NCBI RefSeq assembly: GCF_018131225.1 | Contig: NZ_JAFCMM010000002.1 | Coordinates: forward strand, 868,001 to 932,000 | Direction of reading: 5' to 3' | DNA: 64,000 nucleotides | Source of the DNA: Bradyrhizobium sp. U87765 SZCCT0048 | Lineage (GTDB): Bacteria; Pseudomonadota; Alphaproteobacteria; Rhizobiales; Xanthobacteraceae | In this document: positions 51,957 to 61,594 of the stretch, piece by piece | Position numbering within the stretch: position 1 is the stretch's first letter | Layout of the letters: every line of letters begins with the position of its first letter | Position numbers and translations under genes: made by a program | Notes under the pieces: model-generated | Databases searched by the model: none | Seen by the model: the letters and a program-made list of their open reading frames with translations, nothing else | Told to the model about the DNA's origin: nothing

Positions 51957-53900
51957 TCAACCGGCCTGCTTGACCCGCATGTACCATTCGACCAGACGCC
52001 GGACCTGGCGTTCGGTGTAGCCACGATCGACCATGCGCTCGACGAACTCGCCGTGCTTCTTCTCGGTTTCGCCGTCCCGCTTCGAGCCGAACGAGATCAC
52101 CGGCAGCAGATCCTCGACCTGGGAGAAGATGCGCTTTTCGATGACCTCGCGAATCTTCTCGTAGCTCGTCCAGGTCGGATTCTTGCCGCCGTTCTGCGCC
52201 CGCGAGCGCAGCGAGAACTTGACGATCTCGTTGCGGAAGTCCTTGGGGTTGGCGATGCCCGCCGGCTTCTCGATCTTGGTCAGCTCCTGGTTGAGCAACT
52301 CGCGGTCGAGCATCTGGCCTGTGTCGGGGTCCTTGAAGTCCTGGTCCTCGATCCAGGCGTCTGCATAGTCGACATAGCGGTCGAACAGGTTCTGGCCGTA
52401 ATCGGAGTACGATTCGAGATAGGCCTTCTGGATCTCGTGGCCGATGAACTCGGCATAGCGCGGCACCAGCTCGGCCTTGATGAACTCGAGATAGCGCTTC
52501 TCGGTTTCGTCCGGCAGCTGCTCGCGGCGGATCGACTGCTCGAGATTGTACATCAGATGCACGGGGTCGGCGCCGACCTCCGCGGTGTCGTGGTTGAAGG
52601 TCGCGGCCAGCACCTTGAAGGCAAAGCGCGTCGATACGCCGTCCATGCCTTCGTCGACGCCGGCGGCGTCACGGTATTCCTGCACGCTGCGCGCCTTGGG
52701 ATCGGATTCCTTCAGGCTTTCGCCGTCATAGACCCGCATCTTGGCGAACAGGGTGGAGTTGTCGTGCTTGCGCAGCCGCGATGACACCGTGAAGCGGGCC
52801 AGCGTTTCCAGAGTCGCCGGCGCGCAGGGTGCGCTGGCGAGCTCGGACCCCTGGATCAGCTTCTCGTAGATCTTCTGCTCCTCCATCACCCGCAGGCAGT
52901 ACGGTACCTTGATGACGCAGATGCGGTCGATGAAGGCCTCGTTGTTCTTGTTGCTCTTGAAGCTCTGCCACTCCGCCTCGTTGGAGTGGGCGAGGATGAC
53001 ACCGGTGAAGGGGATCGCGCCGATGTTCTCGGTGCCGATGTAGTTTCCTTCCTGCGTCGCCGTCAGCAACGGATGCAGCATCTTGATCGGCGCCTTGAAC
53101 ATCTCGACGAATTCGAGAATGCCCTGGTTGGCGCGGTTGAGGCCGCCGGAGTAGCTGTAGGCGTCCGGATCGTTCTGGGCATAGGTTTCCAGCTTGCGGA
53201 TGTCGACCTTGCCGACCAGGGACGAGATATCCTGATTGTTCTCATCGCCCGGTTCGGTCTTGGCAACGGCGATCTGCCGCAGCCGCGACGGCTGGATCTT
53301 GGCGACACGGAAGCGCGAGATGTCGCCGCCGAACGCTTCGAGCCGCTTGTAACACCACGGGCTCATCAGTCCCGTGAGACGCCGGCGCGGAACGCCGTAG
53401 CGCTCCTCGAGGATCGACCCCATCGTGTCGGGATCGAACAGGCTGAGCGGGCTCTCGAACACCGGGCTGAGCTCGTCGCCGGCCTTGAGCACGTAGATCG
53501 GATGCACTTCCATCAGCGACTTCAGCCGCTCGGCGAGCGATGACTTGCCGCCGCCGACCGGTCCGAGCAGATAGAGGATCTGCTTGCGCTCCTCGAGCCC
53601 CTGCGCGGCGTGGCGAAAGAACGACACGATGCGCTCGATCGTCTCCTCCATGCCGTAGAAGCCGGAGAACGCGGGATAGACCCGCATCGTGCGATTCAAA
53701 AAAATACGGCCAAGGCGCGCGTCCTTGGCCGTGTCGATCATCTGCGGCTCGCCGATCGCGGCCAGCAGCCGCTCCGCCGCATTCGCATATCTCATTGGGT
53801 CGCCGCGGCACGACTCCAGATAATCCGACATCGACATGTCGGCTTCGCTGCGCGCTTCAAACGAGCGAGCGAAGGCGTTGAACAGAGAATCGTTGTACAT
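51957..53900 (-). CDS. prkA: PrkA/YeaG serine protein kinase
   Basis: 647-residue AAA-domain kinase. Walker A GPVGGGKSS at residues 113-121, followed by the PrkA pattern HPIYVLKAGDELSPVFESPLSLFDP; the C-terminal kinase-like region includes ERMVDRGYTERQVRRLVEWYMRVKQAG. AAGGAGA lies just upstream of the ATG. First gene of the PrkA-YeaH-SpoVR operon, which in other bacteria responds to nitrogen or carbon starvation and general stress. Confidence 0.95.
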   Translation of the reverse strand: MYNDSLFNAFARSFEARSEADMSMSDYLESCRGDPMRYANAAERLLAAIGEPQMIDTAKDARLGRIFLNRTMRVYPAFSGFYGMEETIERIVSFFRHAAQGLEERKQILYLLGPVGGGKSSLAERLKSLMEVHPIYVLKAGDELSPVFESPLSLFDPDTMGSILEERYGVPRRRLTGLMSPWCYKRLEAFGGDISRFRVAKIQPSRLRQIAVAKTEPGDENNQDISSLVGKVDIRKLETYAQNDPDAYSYSGGLNRANQGILEFVEMFKAPIKMLHPLLTATQEGNYIGTENIGAIPFTGVILAHSNEAEWQSFKSNKNNEAFIDRICVIKVPYCLRVMEEQKIYEKLIQGSELASAPCAPATLETLARFTVSSRLRKHDNSTLFAKMRVYDGESLKESDPKARSVQEYRDAAGVDEGMDGVSTRFAFKVLAATFNHDTAEVGADPVHLMYNLEQSIRREQLPDETEKRYLEFIKAELVPRYAEFIGHEIQKAYLESYSDYGQNLFDRYVDYADAWIEDQDFKDPDTGQMLDRELLNQELTKIEKPAGIANPKDFRNEIVKFSLRSRAQNGGKNPTWTSYEKIREVIEKRIFSQVEDLLPVISFGSKRDGETEKKHGEFVERMVDRGYTERQVRRLVEWYMRVKQAG

Positions 53901-54536
53901 GACCCCGTCTCCTTAAGCCCCGTCATTCGGCATGCCGAGCGACGACGTTCGTGCAGCGGTCATCAAAGCTGCACATTCAATCGACGAATCAGCAGCACAG
54001 TTGACCGATTGGACACCCGCAAGACGTGCTTTCGCAATACAGGAATTAGGCACACGCATGTTTCATTCCTGTGCTGTTGCCAAAAAACTCGGCGAAAACG
54101 GAGGCGTTCGTACGTACATGAACGACATAGCCCGATACCCGTCTCGTTGACTCGTCGCAGCACTTCCCTGCTGCGAATGGCGATCTGGCAGCACTCCTGA
54201 CTCGTTAGTGCTGACGCCGCGCAGTCGCCTGTGTCACTTCAGGAACGGCCTCGCGAACGGGCAGTTCCTCTTCCCTTTTGACATGTGTATGCGCTCGCCG
54301 AATTCAATCCCGATCGACGTCGCGGTTCCGCGCCGTCGGGCACGACAACGGCGTTGCGCCACGCATACCTGGTCGCCAACCAAAGTCCTGGATTTGCTGC
54401 ACAATCGAATGACCGCGAAGACCGGGAAAAAGCGCCGGCCACGATTGCGTGACCACCTCGCGGTGCGTTATCCAGAACGCGTCACGCCTGCGTCGCCGCT
54501 GCGGCATCGGCGTGACATCCGCACTCCCAGGTCATC
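53901..54536. other. 636-base intergenic region between prkA and recQ
   Basis: Less GC-rich than the genes around it. It holds the prkA promoter region, the possible small gene at 53932-54150, a 7-bp-arm hairpin (CGCAGCA, loop CTTCCC, TGCTGCG; 54156-54175) and a TTGACA at about 54278 on the plus strand without a convincing -10. The rest shows no gene or repeat that I can support. Confidence 0.5.
53932..54150 (+). CDS. Possible small protein, 72 residues, unknown
   Basis: Open frame starting MPSDDVRAAVIKAAHSIDES and ending NDIARYPSR, soluble and mixed in charge, with two Cys-free halves except one Cys near residue 47. Codons are far less G/C at third positions than in the neighbouring genes (AAA, GAA, TTA, ATA occur), so it is either an acquired gene, a regulatory region read by chance, or a fast-evolving small gene. 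No ribosome binding site is seen. A hairpin follows six bases after the stop. Confidence 0.3.
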   Translation: MPSDDVRAAVIKAAHSIDESAAQLTDWTPARRAFAIQELGTRMFHSCAVAKKLGENGGVRTYMNDIARYPSR

Positions 54537-56375
54537 ATGCTCAATCCCGCCGCGAAAACCAGCAAACCGTCCCGGGCGCTCGCGCTGCTCGACAGCGTGT
54601 TCGGCCTGCCGGCGTTTCGCGGGCCGCAGGAACAAATCGTTGGTCACGTCGCCGATGGCGGCAACTGCCTTGTGCTGATGCCGACCGGCGGAGGCAAATC
54701 GATCTGCTACCAGCTGCCATCATTGCTGCGCGACGGCTGCGGCATCGTGGTGTCGCCGCTGATCGCACTGATGCGCGACCAGGTCGCAAGCCTGACCGAA
54801 GCCGGCGTGAAGGCGGCAGTGCTCAACTCCACGCTGTCGTTCGAGGAAGCGTCCGCGGTGGAAGCGCGGCTGCTTTCGGGGGACCTCGATCTCCTCTATG
54901 TCGCGCCCGAGCGACTGGTGACGCCGCGGTGCCTGTCGCTGCTGTCGCGCGCGAAACTCGCGCTGTTCGCCATCGACGAGGCGCACTGCGTGTCGCAGTG
55001 GGGACATGATTTTCGTCCGGAATACATTGGCCTGTCGGTGCTGGCCGAGCGCTTCCCCAATGTGCCGCGCATCGCGCTGACCGCCACCGCCGACGAGCTG
55101 ACGCGCCGCGAGATCGTCGAACGTCTCGGCCTCACGGATGCGCCGAGTTTCGTCGCCAGCTTCGACCGCCCCAACATCCGCTACGAGATCGTCGACAAGC
55201 GCACGCCGCGCGCCCAGCTCGAGAATTTCATTTCCCGCCAGCACGCGGGCGAAGCCGGGATCGTCTACTGCCTGTCGCGCGCCAAGGTCGAGGACACTGC
55301 GGCGGCCTTGGTCAAGGCGGGAATCCCGGCGTTGCCGTATCACGCCGGCCTCGATCCAGCGGTGCGCGCCCGCAACCAGGACCGCTTCGTCAATGAGGAC
55401 GGCCTCGTGATGGTGGCGACGGTGGCGTTCGGCATGGGCATCGACAAGCCTGATGTGCGGTTCGTCGCCCATCTCGACCTGCCCAAGAGCGTCGAGGCCT
55501 ATTACCAGGAGACCGGCCGCGCCGGCCGCGACGGCAAGCCCTCGGTCGCGTGGATGGCCTATGGGCTCGCCGACATCGTGCAACAGCGCCGCATGATCGA
55601 CGAATCGACCGGCTCCGATACGTTCAAGCGCGTGTCGATCGGCAAGCTCGACGCGCTGGTGGCGCTGGCCGAGACTCCGCACTGCCGGCGCCAGCATCTG
55701 CTCGGCTATTTCGGCGAGGCCGCCAAGGCCGCGCGCTGCGGCAACTGCGACAACTGCCTGTCGCCGCCGAGCGTCACCGACGGCACGGTGATCGCGCAGA
55801 AGCTGCTGTCCTGCGCCTACCGCACCGGGCAGCGCTTCGGTGCCATGCATCTGATCGACGTGCTCTGCGGCCGCGCCACCGACAAGGTCCGACAGTTCAC
55901 GCACGACAAGCTGTCGGTGTTCGGCATCGGCGCCGACCTCAACGACAAACAGTGGCGCTCCGCGCTGCGTCAGATCGTGGCCCAGGGCCACCTACGCGCC
56001 GACAGCGACGCCTATGGTGCGCTGATGCTGACCGAGAGCGCTCGCGGCGTGCTCAAGGGCGAGACCAGGGTGATGTTGCGGGAGGAAACCTATTCGGCGA
56101 AGGCCGGTGGCGGCCAGGGCGCAAAGGCAAAGCGCGCCGCGTCCTCCGCACCCGGCGGCGCCCTGCTTGACGCGCTGCGTGCATGGCGATCGGCGATCGC
56201 CCGCAAGCGCAATGTGCCGGCCTATGTGGTGCTGCACGACGCCACGCTGGAGAGCATCGCCGACCTGCGTCCCACGACGTTTCCGGAGCTCGGCGCAATT
56301 TCCGGCATCGGCGACAAGAAGCTCGAACGCTACGGCGAGGAGCTCCTCGAACTGGTCGCGACAACGAAATCCTGA
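54537..56375 (+). CDS. recQ: RecQ ATP-dependent DNA helicase
   Basis: 612-residue 3'-5' superfamily 2 helicase. Walker A LMPTGGGKSICYQLP, DEAH box FAIDEAHCVSQWGHDF, motif VI YYQETGRAGRDG, zinc-binding cysteines CRRQHLLGYFGEAAKAARCGNCDNC, winged helix RQC region and a C-terminal HRDC domain (DALRAWRSAIARKRNVPAYVVLHDATL). Complete and of normal length. No evidence of an operon. Confidence 0.97.
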   Translation: MLNPAAKTSKPSRALALLDSVFGLPAFRGPQEQIVGHVADGGNCLVLMPTGGGKSICYQLPSLLRDGCGIVVSPLIALMRDQVASLTEAGVKAAVLNSTLSFEEASAVEARLLSGDLDLLYVAPERLVTPRCLSLLSRAKLALFAIDEAHCVSQWGHDFRPEYIGLSVLAERFPNVPRIALTATADELTRREIVERLGLTDAPSFVASFDRPNIRYEIVDKRTPRAQLENFISRQHAGEAGIVYCLSRAKVEDTAAALVKAGIPALPYHAGLDPAVRARNQDRFVNEDGLVMVATVAFGMGIDKPDVRFVAHLDLPKSVEAYYQETGRAGRDGKPSVAWMAYGLADIVQQRRMIDESTGSDTFKRVSIGKLDALVALAETPHCRRQHLLGYFGEAAKAARCGNCDNCLSPPSVTDGTVIAQKLLSCAYRTGQRFGAMHLIDVLCGRATDKVRQFTHDKLSVFGIGADLNDKQWRSALRQIVAQGHLRADSDAYGALMLTESARGVLKGETRVMLREETYSAKAGGGQGAKAKRAASSAPGGALLDALRAWRSAIARKRNVPAYVVLHDATLESIADLRPTTFPELGAISGIGDKKLERYGEELLELVATTKS

Positions 56376-56905
56376 CTCGCGTACGCGCCGGGAGCGCCCG
56401 CAACACCACAATCGATTGGAGATCCGCGTCGGCACCGTCAACGAAGCGTCGTATGACGCGTCTGCCGACGACGCTCTCCGCCAGCTTCGGCATCGGCTCC
56501 TATCTGATTTACGCTTCCATGACGCAAACGCTTGCGCTGAAAATTTCTGCTTCGCTGATGCGCCACAAAAGAAATTCAACCGCCTTGCATTCTGGCGCGC
56601 ATGTGCAATCTTGACGCGCATGGATCCGACAACTCGCCACGCAGGCGAGGCGACGGACCTCAAGGAGCCGAACGTCGCTTCGTCCACCTGAACGGAAAAG
56701 ACGAGAGCACAGCAGTGCACGAATGCTGCGACGATGCCGCTCTTCGGGGACGGCGAGCAGCGGATTGACATCAACTCTCTATCGATAACGCAGCGGCAGA
56801 TCGCCTGCGACTGCGAAGCTGCACTTGCGCACGGCCAGCGCTGCTCCCCGGGGCAGCGCGGGATCGAATACGCGTCGACGCATGCATATTACAGGGAGAT
56901 TCAAG
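56376..56905. other. 530-base intergenic region before the citrate synthase fusion operon
   Basis: No convincing gene on either strand; open frames here are tails of out-of-frame reads of recQ. Composition is locally more A/T-rich, notably around 56500-56620. It contains TTGCA-N14-TGCAA (56585-56608) and, just before the operon, an A/T-rich GCATATTACAG near 56884, possibly a -10 region. The operon start has GGGAGA six bases upstream. Confidence 0.45.
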
Positions 56906-58348
56906 ATGGTGCCGCATGCCGCAGTCCGGTCGGTCGAGCCCCTACAGTCCTCTTCTCACGCGTTCGAGCTCGAGAGCACGATCGCGACCGCTCTCGGCGT
57001 TCCCGCCGCTTCGATTACTGACGATCTCGCCTACCGCGATATCGCGGAATGGGATTCCCTCGCCCATGTCCGCCTGATGCTCGAGATCGAGGCCCGCTAC
57101 GGCGTCGCGATCACGAGCGACCATGTCAGCGAACTGACTTCGGTCGGCGCCATTCGCGCATTCCTGCTGAACGGACTGACGCTTGCGCCATCGCCGTCCC
57201 CGTCGGTGCTTCGCCAGCTCAACTCCTCCCGGCAGGTCGACGAGACCGCGCCGCCGCCGGTCCATCGCGGACTTGCGGGCATCCATTTCGACCGCACCGC
57301 GATCACGCACATCGATGCTGGCGGCAATGCGCTTCGCTATCGCGGATACTCCGTCGACGAGCTTGCCGATCGCGCCGATTTCGAGCAGACCGCCTTCCTG
57401 CTGATTCAAGGTCACCTGCCACGCGGCGAGGAACTTGCCGCATTCTCGGCAGCCTTGCGCAAGGCCCGCGCCATTCCCGCTTCGGTCGAACGGATCGTCG
57501 ACGCGCTGAGCGACCGGCCTCCCTTCAATGCCCTGCAGGCTGCCGTCGCCGCTCTGGCCGAGACCGGGCCGGCGGCGCCCGACGCCGACCTGCTGGCCAT
57601 TGCGCAGTTTCCGACGCTGCTCGCAAGCTACCATCGGCTGCGTTCCGGGAGCCAGCCGCTCGCGCCGAGACCCGATCTTGGACACGCGGCAAATCTGCTC
57701 TATTTGCTGCAGGGCCGCGTGCCATCCGATGAACGCGCGGCGGCGCTGGAAGCGACCCTGGTCATTCTCGCCGACCACAGTTCGAGCGCCTCGACCTTCG
57801 CCGCGCGCATCGTCACGGGCACCAACGCCTCGGTGCATGCCGCACTCGCCAGCGCGATCGGTGCGTTCTCCGGGCCGCTGCACGGCGGTGCCGTCGATCG
57901 GGTCATCGCCATGGCCGAGGAAGTCGGATCGGCCGAGAACGCGGCGGATTTCGTCAACGGCCGCTTCGCCCGCAACGAGGTCGTCTATGGCTTCGGCCAT
58001 CGCGTGTACCGGACGGCGGACCCGCGCAGCTTCCGTCTCCGGGAGCTCGCGGCCCGACTCAGCACGGGCAACAGACGCCTGCTCGACATCTTGGAAGCGA
58101 TTCCGCCGGCGCTTGCACATCAGGCGCGCCTCGGCCTCGACGTGAACGTCGACTTCTATGCCAGCGCGGTGTTCGAAGCTCTCGAAATTCCGCGAGACCT
58201 ATTCGGAGCGACATTCATGGCGGCGCGGATCGCCGGCCTCGTGGCGCATTGCCGCGAACAGCGGGCCAACAACATCCTGATCAGGCCACAGCTGCTGTAC
58301 GACGGACCGGCCGGGCGGGCCTACGACACCGCGCATGGTGCATCATGA
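56906..58348 (+). CDS. Acyl/peptidyl carrier protein domain fused to citrate synthase
   Basis: 480-residue fusion. Residues about 20-90 form a phosphopantetheine carrier domain: LESTIATALGVPAASITDD, then EWDSLAHVRLMLEIE with the attachment serine at 51. A linker rich in Pro/Ser (91-118) leads to a citrate synthase domain (119-470) with intact catalytic residues His326 (GPLHGGAVD), His365 (GFGHRVYRTADPR) and Asp416 (NVDFYASAVFEAL). It would be expected to condense an acyl thioester, perhaps carried on its own arm, with oxaloacetate or another 2-oxo acid. The start has GGGAGA upstream. The stop overlaps the next gene as ATGA. Confidence 0.88.
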   Translation: MVPHAAVRSVEPLQSSSHAFELESTIATALGVPAASITDDLAYRDIAEWDSLAHVRLMLEIEARYGVAITSDHVSELTSVGAIRAFLLNGLTLAPSPSPSVLRQLNSSRQVDETAPPPVHRGLAGIHFDRTAITHIDAGGNALRYRGYSVDELADRADFEQTAFLLIQGHLPRGEELAAFSAALRKARAIPASVERIVDALSDRPPFNALQAAVAALAETGPAAPDADLLAIAQFPTLLASYHRLRSGSQPLAPRPDLGHAANLLYLLQGRVPSDERAAALEATLVILADHSSSASTFAARIVTGTNASVHAALASAIGAFSGPLHGGAVDRVIAMAEEVGSAENAADFVNGRFARNEVVYGFGHRVYRTADPRSFRLRELAARLSTGNRRLLDILEAIPPALAHQARLGLDVNVDFYASAVFEALEIPRDLFGATFMAARIAGLVAHCREQRANNILIRPQLLYDGPAGRAYDTAHGAS

Positions 58349-59976
58349 CCGCGGAACCATCGCATCAGGCCGCGCAGCCGAGGCTGCACACCGGCTTTCT
58401 CGCCAGCGCCGCCAGGTGGCCGAACCGCACCGCGCTGTTGCTCGGAGGCCAGCAATGGACCTATGCCGAGGTCGACCGCTTTGCCACTGACATCGCGACC
58501 GTCATCCTGTCCGCGAACCCGACGCCCGCGCGCATCGGCATCTATGCGCGGCGAAGCCTGACGTCCTATGCCGCCGTGATCGCCGCCCTGGTCGCCGGCG
58601 CCGCCTTCGTTCCGCTCAATCCGCTGCTGCCGCCTGCCCGCATCCGCGCGATCGTCAAGGCGGCCGACCTCGACACGGTCGTGACGGAGCGGCGGCTGCT
58701 TCCGTCCCTGAAAGACATCCTGAACGATGACGTGGTCGCGGCCCTCCCAATCGTCGTCACCGATGATATCGGCGTGGCCGTCGAACGCGTCGTTGCCCCG
58801 AGGACGGCCGGTGACGACATCCGGCCCCCATTGCCACCGCGCGTTCGCGCCGACGACACCGCCTACATGCTGTTCACATCGGGCAGCACCGGCACTCCGA
58901 AGGGGGTGCCGATATCCCATGCGAACGTCACATCGTTTCTTGCGACCAACCTCGCCCGTTATGCCCCAACGCCGGACGACGTCTTCTCCCAGACATTCGA
59001 GCAGAGCTTCGATCTGTCCGTCTTCGATATGTTCATGGCCTGGTCTGCCGGCGCCACCCTGTGCGGCTTCACCTCGACGGAGCTGCTGGCGCCGCTGAAG
59101 ATCGTCCGGACGCGCGGAATCACGGTCTGGTTTTCGGTGCCGTCGGTGATCGCGATGCAGATCAAGCTCGGCCTGCTCGAACCGGCCTCGCTGCCGTCGC
59201 TGCGATATTCGCTGTTCTGCGGCGAACCCCTTCCCCGCGAGTATGCGCAGGCGTGGCAGCGCGCCGCGCCGGGCTCGATCGTCGAAAATCTCTATGGGCC
59301 CACCGAGCTCACGATCGCATGCACGGCCTATCGGTGGGACCCGGCGCGGTCGCCGCCGGAATGCCATGGCGGTGTCGTTCCGATCGGCCGGCCCTATGAC
59401 GGACTGATCTCGCGGGTCATCGACGAGCAGGGAACACCCGCGTCAGTCGACGATACCGGCGAACTCGTCGTCGCGGGTCCGCAGACATTTGCCGCCTACT
59501 GGCGAAATCCGTCTGCCACGGAGGCCGCCTTTGTCGATCTGCCGAATGACGAGGGCGAGGCCACGCGCTTCTATCGCACGGGCGACGTCGTCCGCCGGCT
59601 GCCGAACGACAACCTTGTGTTCGTCGGTCGGCGCGACCATCAGGTCAAGGTCGGCGGCCACCGGATCGAACTCGGAGAGATCGAGACCGCCTTGCGTGCG
59701 CAGTCCGGCATTGTCGAGGCCGTCGCCTATGCTTGGCCGCCAGACGGCGCTGTCGCCGAAACAGTGGTCGCCGCGGTGTCCGGCACCGAAATCGACGTCG
59801 ATGCCGTTCGCACCCGGCTTCGCGCGCTCCTTCCCGCCTACATGGTTCCCACCACGATCTGGATCATCGAGACAATGCCCCGCAACAGCAGTGGAAAGCT
59901 CGATCGGCGAGCCTTGGCAGCCACCCTCACGGACCGGGCCGCCCGGCCGGTGGAGAGGACAGCCCATGCACAATGA
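58345..59976 (+). CDS. Free-standing adenylation enzyme (NRPS-type amino acid AMP ligase)
   Basis: 543-residue ANL-superfamily enzyme with adenylation core motifs A3 LFTSGSTGTPKG (from residue 176), A5 NLYGPTELTI, A7 YRTGDVVRRL, A8 GRRDHQVKVGGHRIELGEIE and A10 NSSGKLDRRAL with catalytic Lys518. There is no carrier or condensation domain. The A4 region FDLSVFDMFMAW keeps the Asp that binds an alpha-amino group in NRPS enzymes, so the substrate is probably an amino acid. Coupled by ATGA to the carrier-citrate synthase gene, which supplies the acceptor arm (inference). Confidence 0.9.
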   Translation: MTAEPSHQAAQPRLHTGFLASAARWPNRTALLLGGQQWTYAEVDRFATDIATVILSANPTPARIGIYARRSLTSYAAVIAALVAGAAFVPLNPLLPPARIRAIVKAADLDTVVTERRLLPSLKDILNDDVVAALPIVVTDDIGVAVERVVAPRTAGDDIRPPLPPRVRADDTAYMLFTSGSTGTPKGVPISHANVTSFLATNLARYAPTPDDVFSQTFEQSFDLSVFDMFMAWSAGATLCGFTSTELLAPLKIVRTRGITVWFSVPSVIAMQIKLGLLEPASLPSLRYSLFCGEPLPREYAQAWQRAAPGSIVENLYGPTELTIACTAYRWDPARSPPECHGGVVPIGRPYDGLISRVIDEQGTPASVDDTGELVVAGPQTFAAYWRNPSATEAAFVDLPNDEGEATRFYRTGDVVRRLPNDNLVFVGRRDHQVKVGGHRIELGEIETALRAQSGIVEAVAYAWPPDGAVAETVVAAVSGTEIDVDAVRTRLRALLPAYMVPTTIWIIETMPRNSSGKLDRRALAATLTDRAARPVERTAHAQ

Positions 59977-61453
59977 TCTCACAGGTGCCACGGTAGCAAA
60001 GGCCGTGAACAACGGCGCGTTCGTGGCGATTGTGGGCGGCGGCTTCTCGGCCATCTGCCTTGCCGCCCATCTCCATCGCCAGCGCACGGCCGCCATCGAT
60101 GTCGTCGTCTTCGAGCGCGCGACCCTTGCCAGCGGCACGGCATTCCGCACCTCTGAGGCCGCCCACCTGCTGAACGGGCCTGCCGGCAATCTCAGCGCGT
60201 TCGAGGATTTGCCAGACGATTTCGCCGACTTCCTCGCCGACGATCCCGCGGCTGCGGAATTCATCGAGGACGCCACGCCGATCCAGCGACAATTCGTGCC
60301 CAGGACTCTTTACAAGCGCTATCTCGAACGCATCGTCGCCCGGTTGCGGGCACCGTCGCCGATCGGGACGACGGTCCGCTTTGTGCGCGACGAAGTGACG
60401 GATGTCGTTCCTCATGACGGTCACATCGACGTCGTTCTCCGCGACGGCGGCGTCGCACGCGCGCACCATGCCGTCCTCGCGGTCGGACATCCGTCGGCCC
60501 AGGCGCTCGGGCCACGGCTTGGCGAGCGCTTCGTGATCGACGATCCATGGAATGCCGCGGCGATACGCGCGATCAGGACCGACGCGCCCGTGGCCGTGAT
60601 CGGCAGCGGCCAGACCGCAAGCGACATGGTTCTCGGCCTCATCGCCAACGGACACACAGGCCAGATCACCCTGGTGTCGAGACGCGGGCTGGTCGCGCAG
60701 CCCTATATCCATGTCGATCGGTCCATCACCGTTCAGCGTGACGAGCTCCCGCGGCGGCTGCTTCCACTGATGCGCTGGGTCCGCAGCACCAGCCGCCGCC
60801 TCGCCGAGCAGGGCGGCGACTGGCGCGCCCTGATCAACGCGCTCAGGCCGCACACCCAGGACGTCTGGCACGGATTCTCCACCTTCGAGAAGCGCGCGTT
60901 TCTCGAGCACCTCGCGCCGTTCTGGCACATGCATCGCACGCGGCTGCCACCAGCCACCGCCGTGCGCATGCAGGAGCTGCGCAAGCGCGGTCAGGTACGG
61001 GTCGTCGCCGGCCGCATCGACGGCGCGAGCCCGGCCGACGATGTCCTGGAGCTCCGCATCAGACGCCGCGGAACGCACGCCCTCGAACGGTTGCCGGCGG
61101 CCGCGATCATCAACTGCACCGGACCATGCTGGGATACCTCCGATCCGCACAACCAGCTTGTCGGCCGGCTGCTATCATCGGGTGTCGTGCGATGGGATGA
61201 TGTGCGTGTCGGCATCGACATCACCCCCGACGGCACCCCGCTGGACCGGCTGGGCCGTCGCGACGGCCGCCTGTCGGCCATCGGCCCGATCGGCAAGGGC
61301 AGCCTGCTGGAAATCATCGCGATCCGCGATATCCGCGTGCAGTGCGCCGAACTGGCGTCGCGTCTCGTCCGCAGCCGAGAGCTCGCACAACGCCCGGCGC
61401 AAGCGCCCCCTCATGACGTCGGGACTGCCCTGTCGCCGGCCCATGCGCGCTGA
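59966..61453 (+). CDS. FAD/NAD(P)-binding oxidoreductase
   Basis: 495-residue flavoprotein. N-terminal FAD Rossmann motif VAIVGGGFSAICLAAHLHR (Gly 24-26) and a second nucleotide-binding motif VAVIGSGQTASDMVLGLI from residue 209, the arrangement of FAD/NAD(P)-binding proteins related to N- or C-hydroxylating monooxygenases and SidA/NAD_binding_9 families. LLNGPAGNLSAFEDLPDDFADFL is typical of the latter. Overlaps the adenylation gene end by 11 bases, with GAGAGGA upstream. It may oxidise the carrier-bound or released product. Confidence 0.88.
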   Translation: MHNDLTGATVAKAVNNGAFVAIVGGGFSAICLAAHLHRQRTAAIDVVVFERATLASGTAFRTSEAAHLLNGPAGNLSAFEDLPDDFADFLADDPAAAEFIEDATPIQRQFVPRTLYKRYLERIVARLRAPSPIGTTVRFVRDEVTDVVPHDGHIDVVLRDGGVARAHHAVLAVGHPSAQALGPRLGERFVIDDPWNAAAIRAIRTDAPVAVIGSGQTASDMVLGLIANGHTGQITLVSRRGLVAQPYIHVDRSITVQRDELPRRLLPLMRWVRSTSRRLAEQGGDWRALINALRPHTQDVWHGFSTFEKRAFLEHLAPFWHMHRTRLPPATAVRMQELRKRGQVRVVAGRIDGASPADDVLELRIRRRGTHALERLPAAAIINCTGPCWDTSDPHNQLVGRLLSSGVVRWDDVRVGIDITPDGTPLDRLGRRDGRLSAIGPIGKGSLLEIIAIRDIRVQCAELASRLVRSRELAQRPAQAPPHDVGTALSPAHAR

Positions 61454-61594
61454 TCGGGACAAGCGCGCGATGAAAAGTTCGCCCTTGCGGCCCGCGCGCA
61501 CTTCCCGTCTGAATGGCCGCCCGGGCTTCGTTCACTCCCTCTGCCGCTCGTTGCGGACGTTTCCTGCCGACGGCGGCCAATCCGAATAGTGCGC

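Noticed and set aside
54720..55991. 423-residue minus-strand frame opposite recQ
   Set aside because: Shadow of the RecQ coding sequence; recQ shows complete helicase motifs on the plus strand.
56585..56608. TTGCA-N14-TGCAA as a quorum-sensing type operator
   Set aside because: Arms are short, spacing does not match known LuxR boxes, and no such regulator is nearby.
56942..58120. 392-residue minus-strand frame opposite the citrate synthase fusion
   Set aside because: Shadow frame; catalytic residues of citrate synthase and the carrier motif lie on the plus strand.
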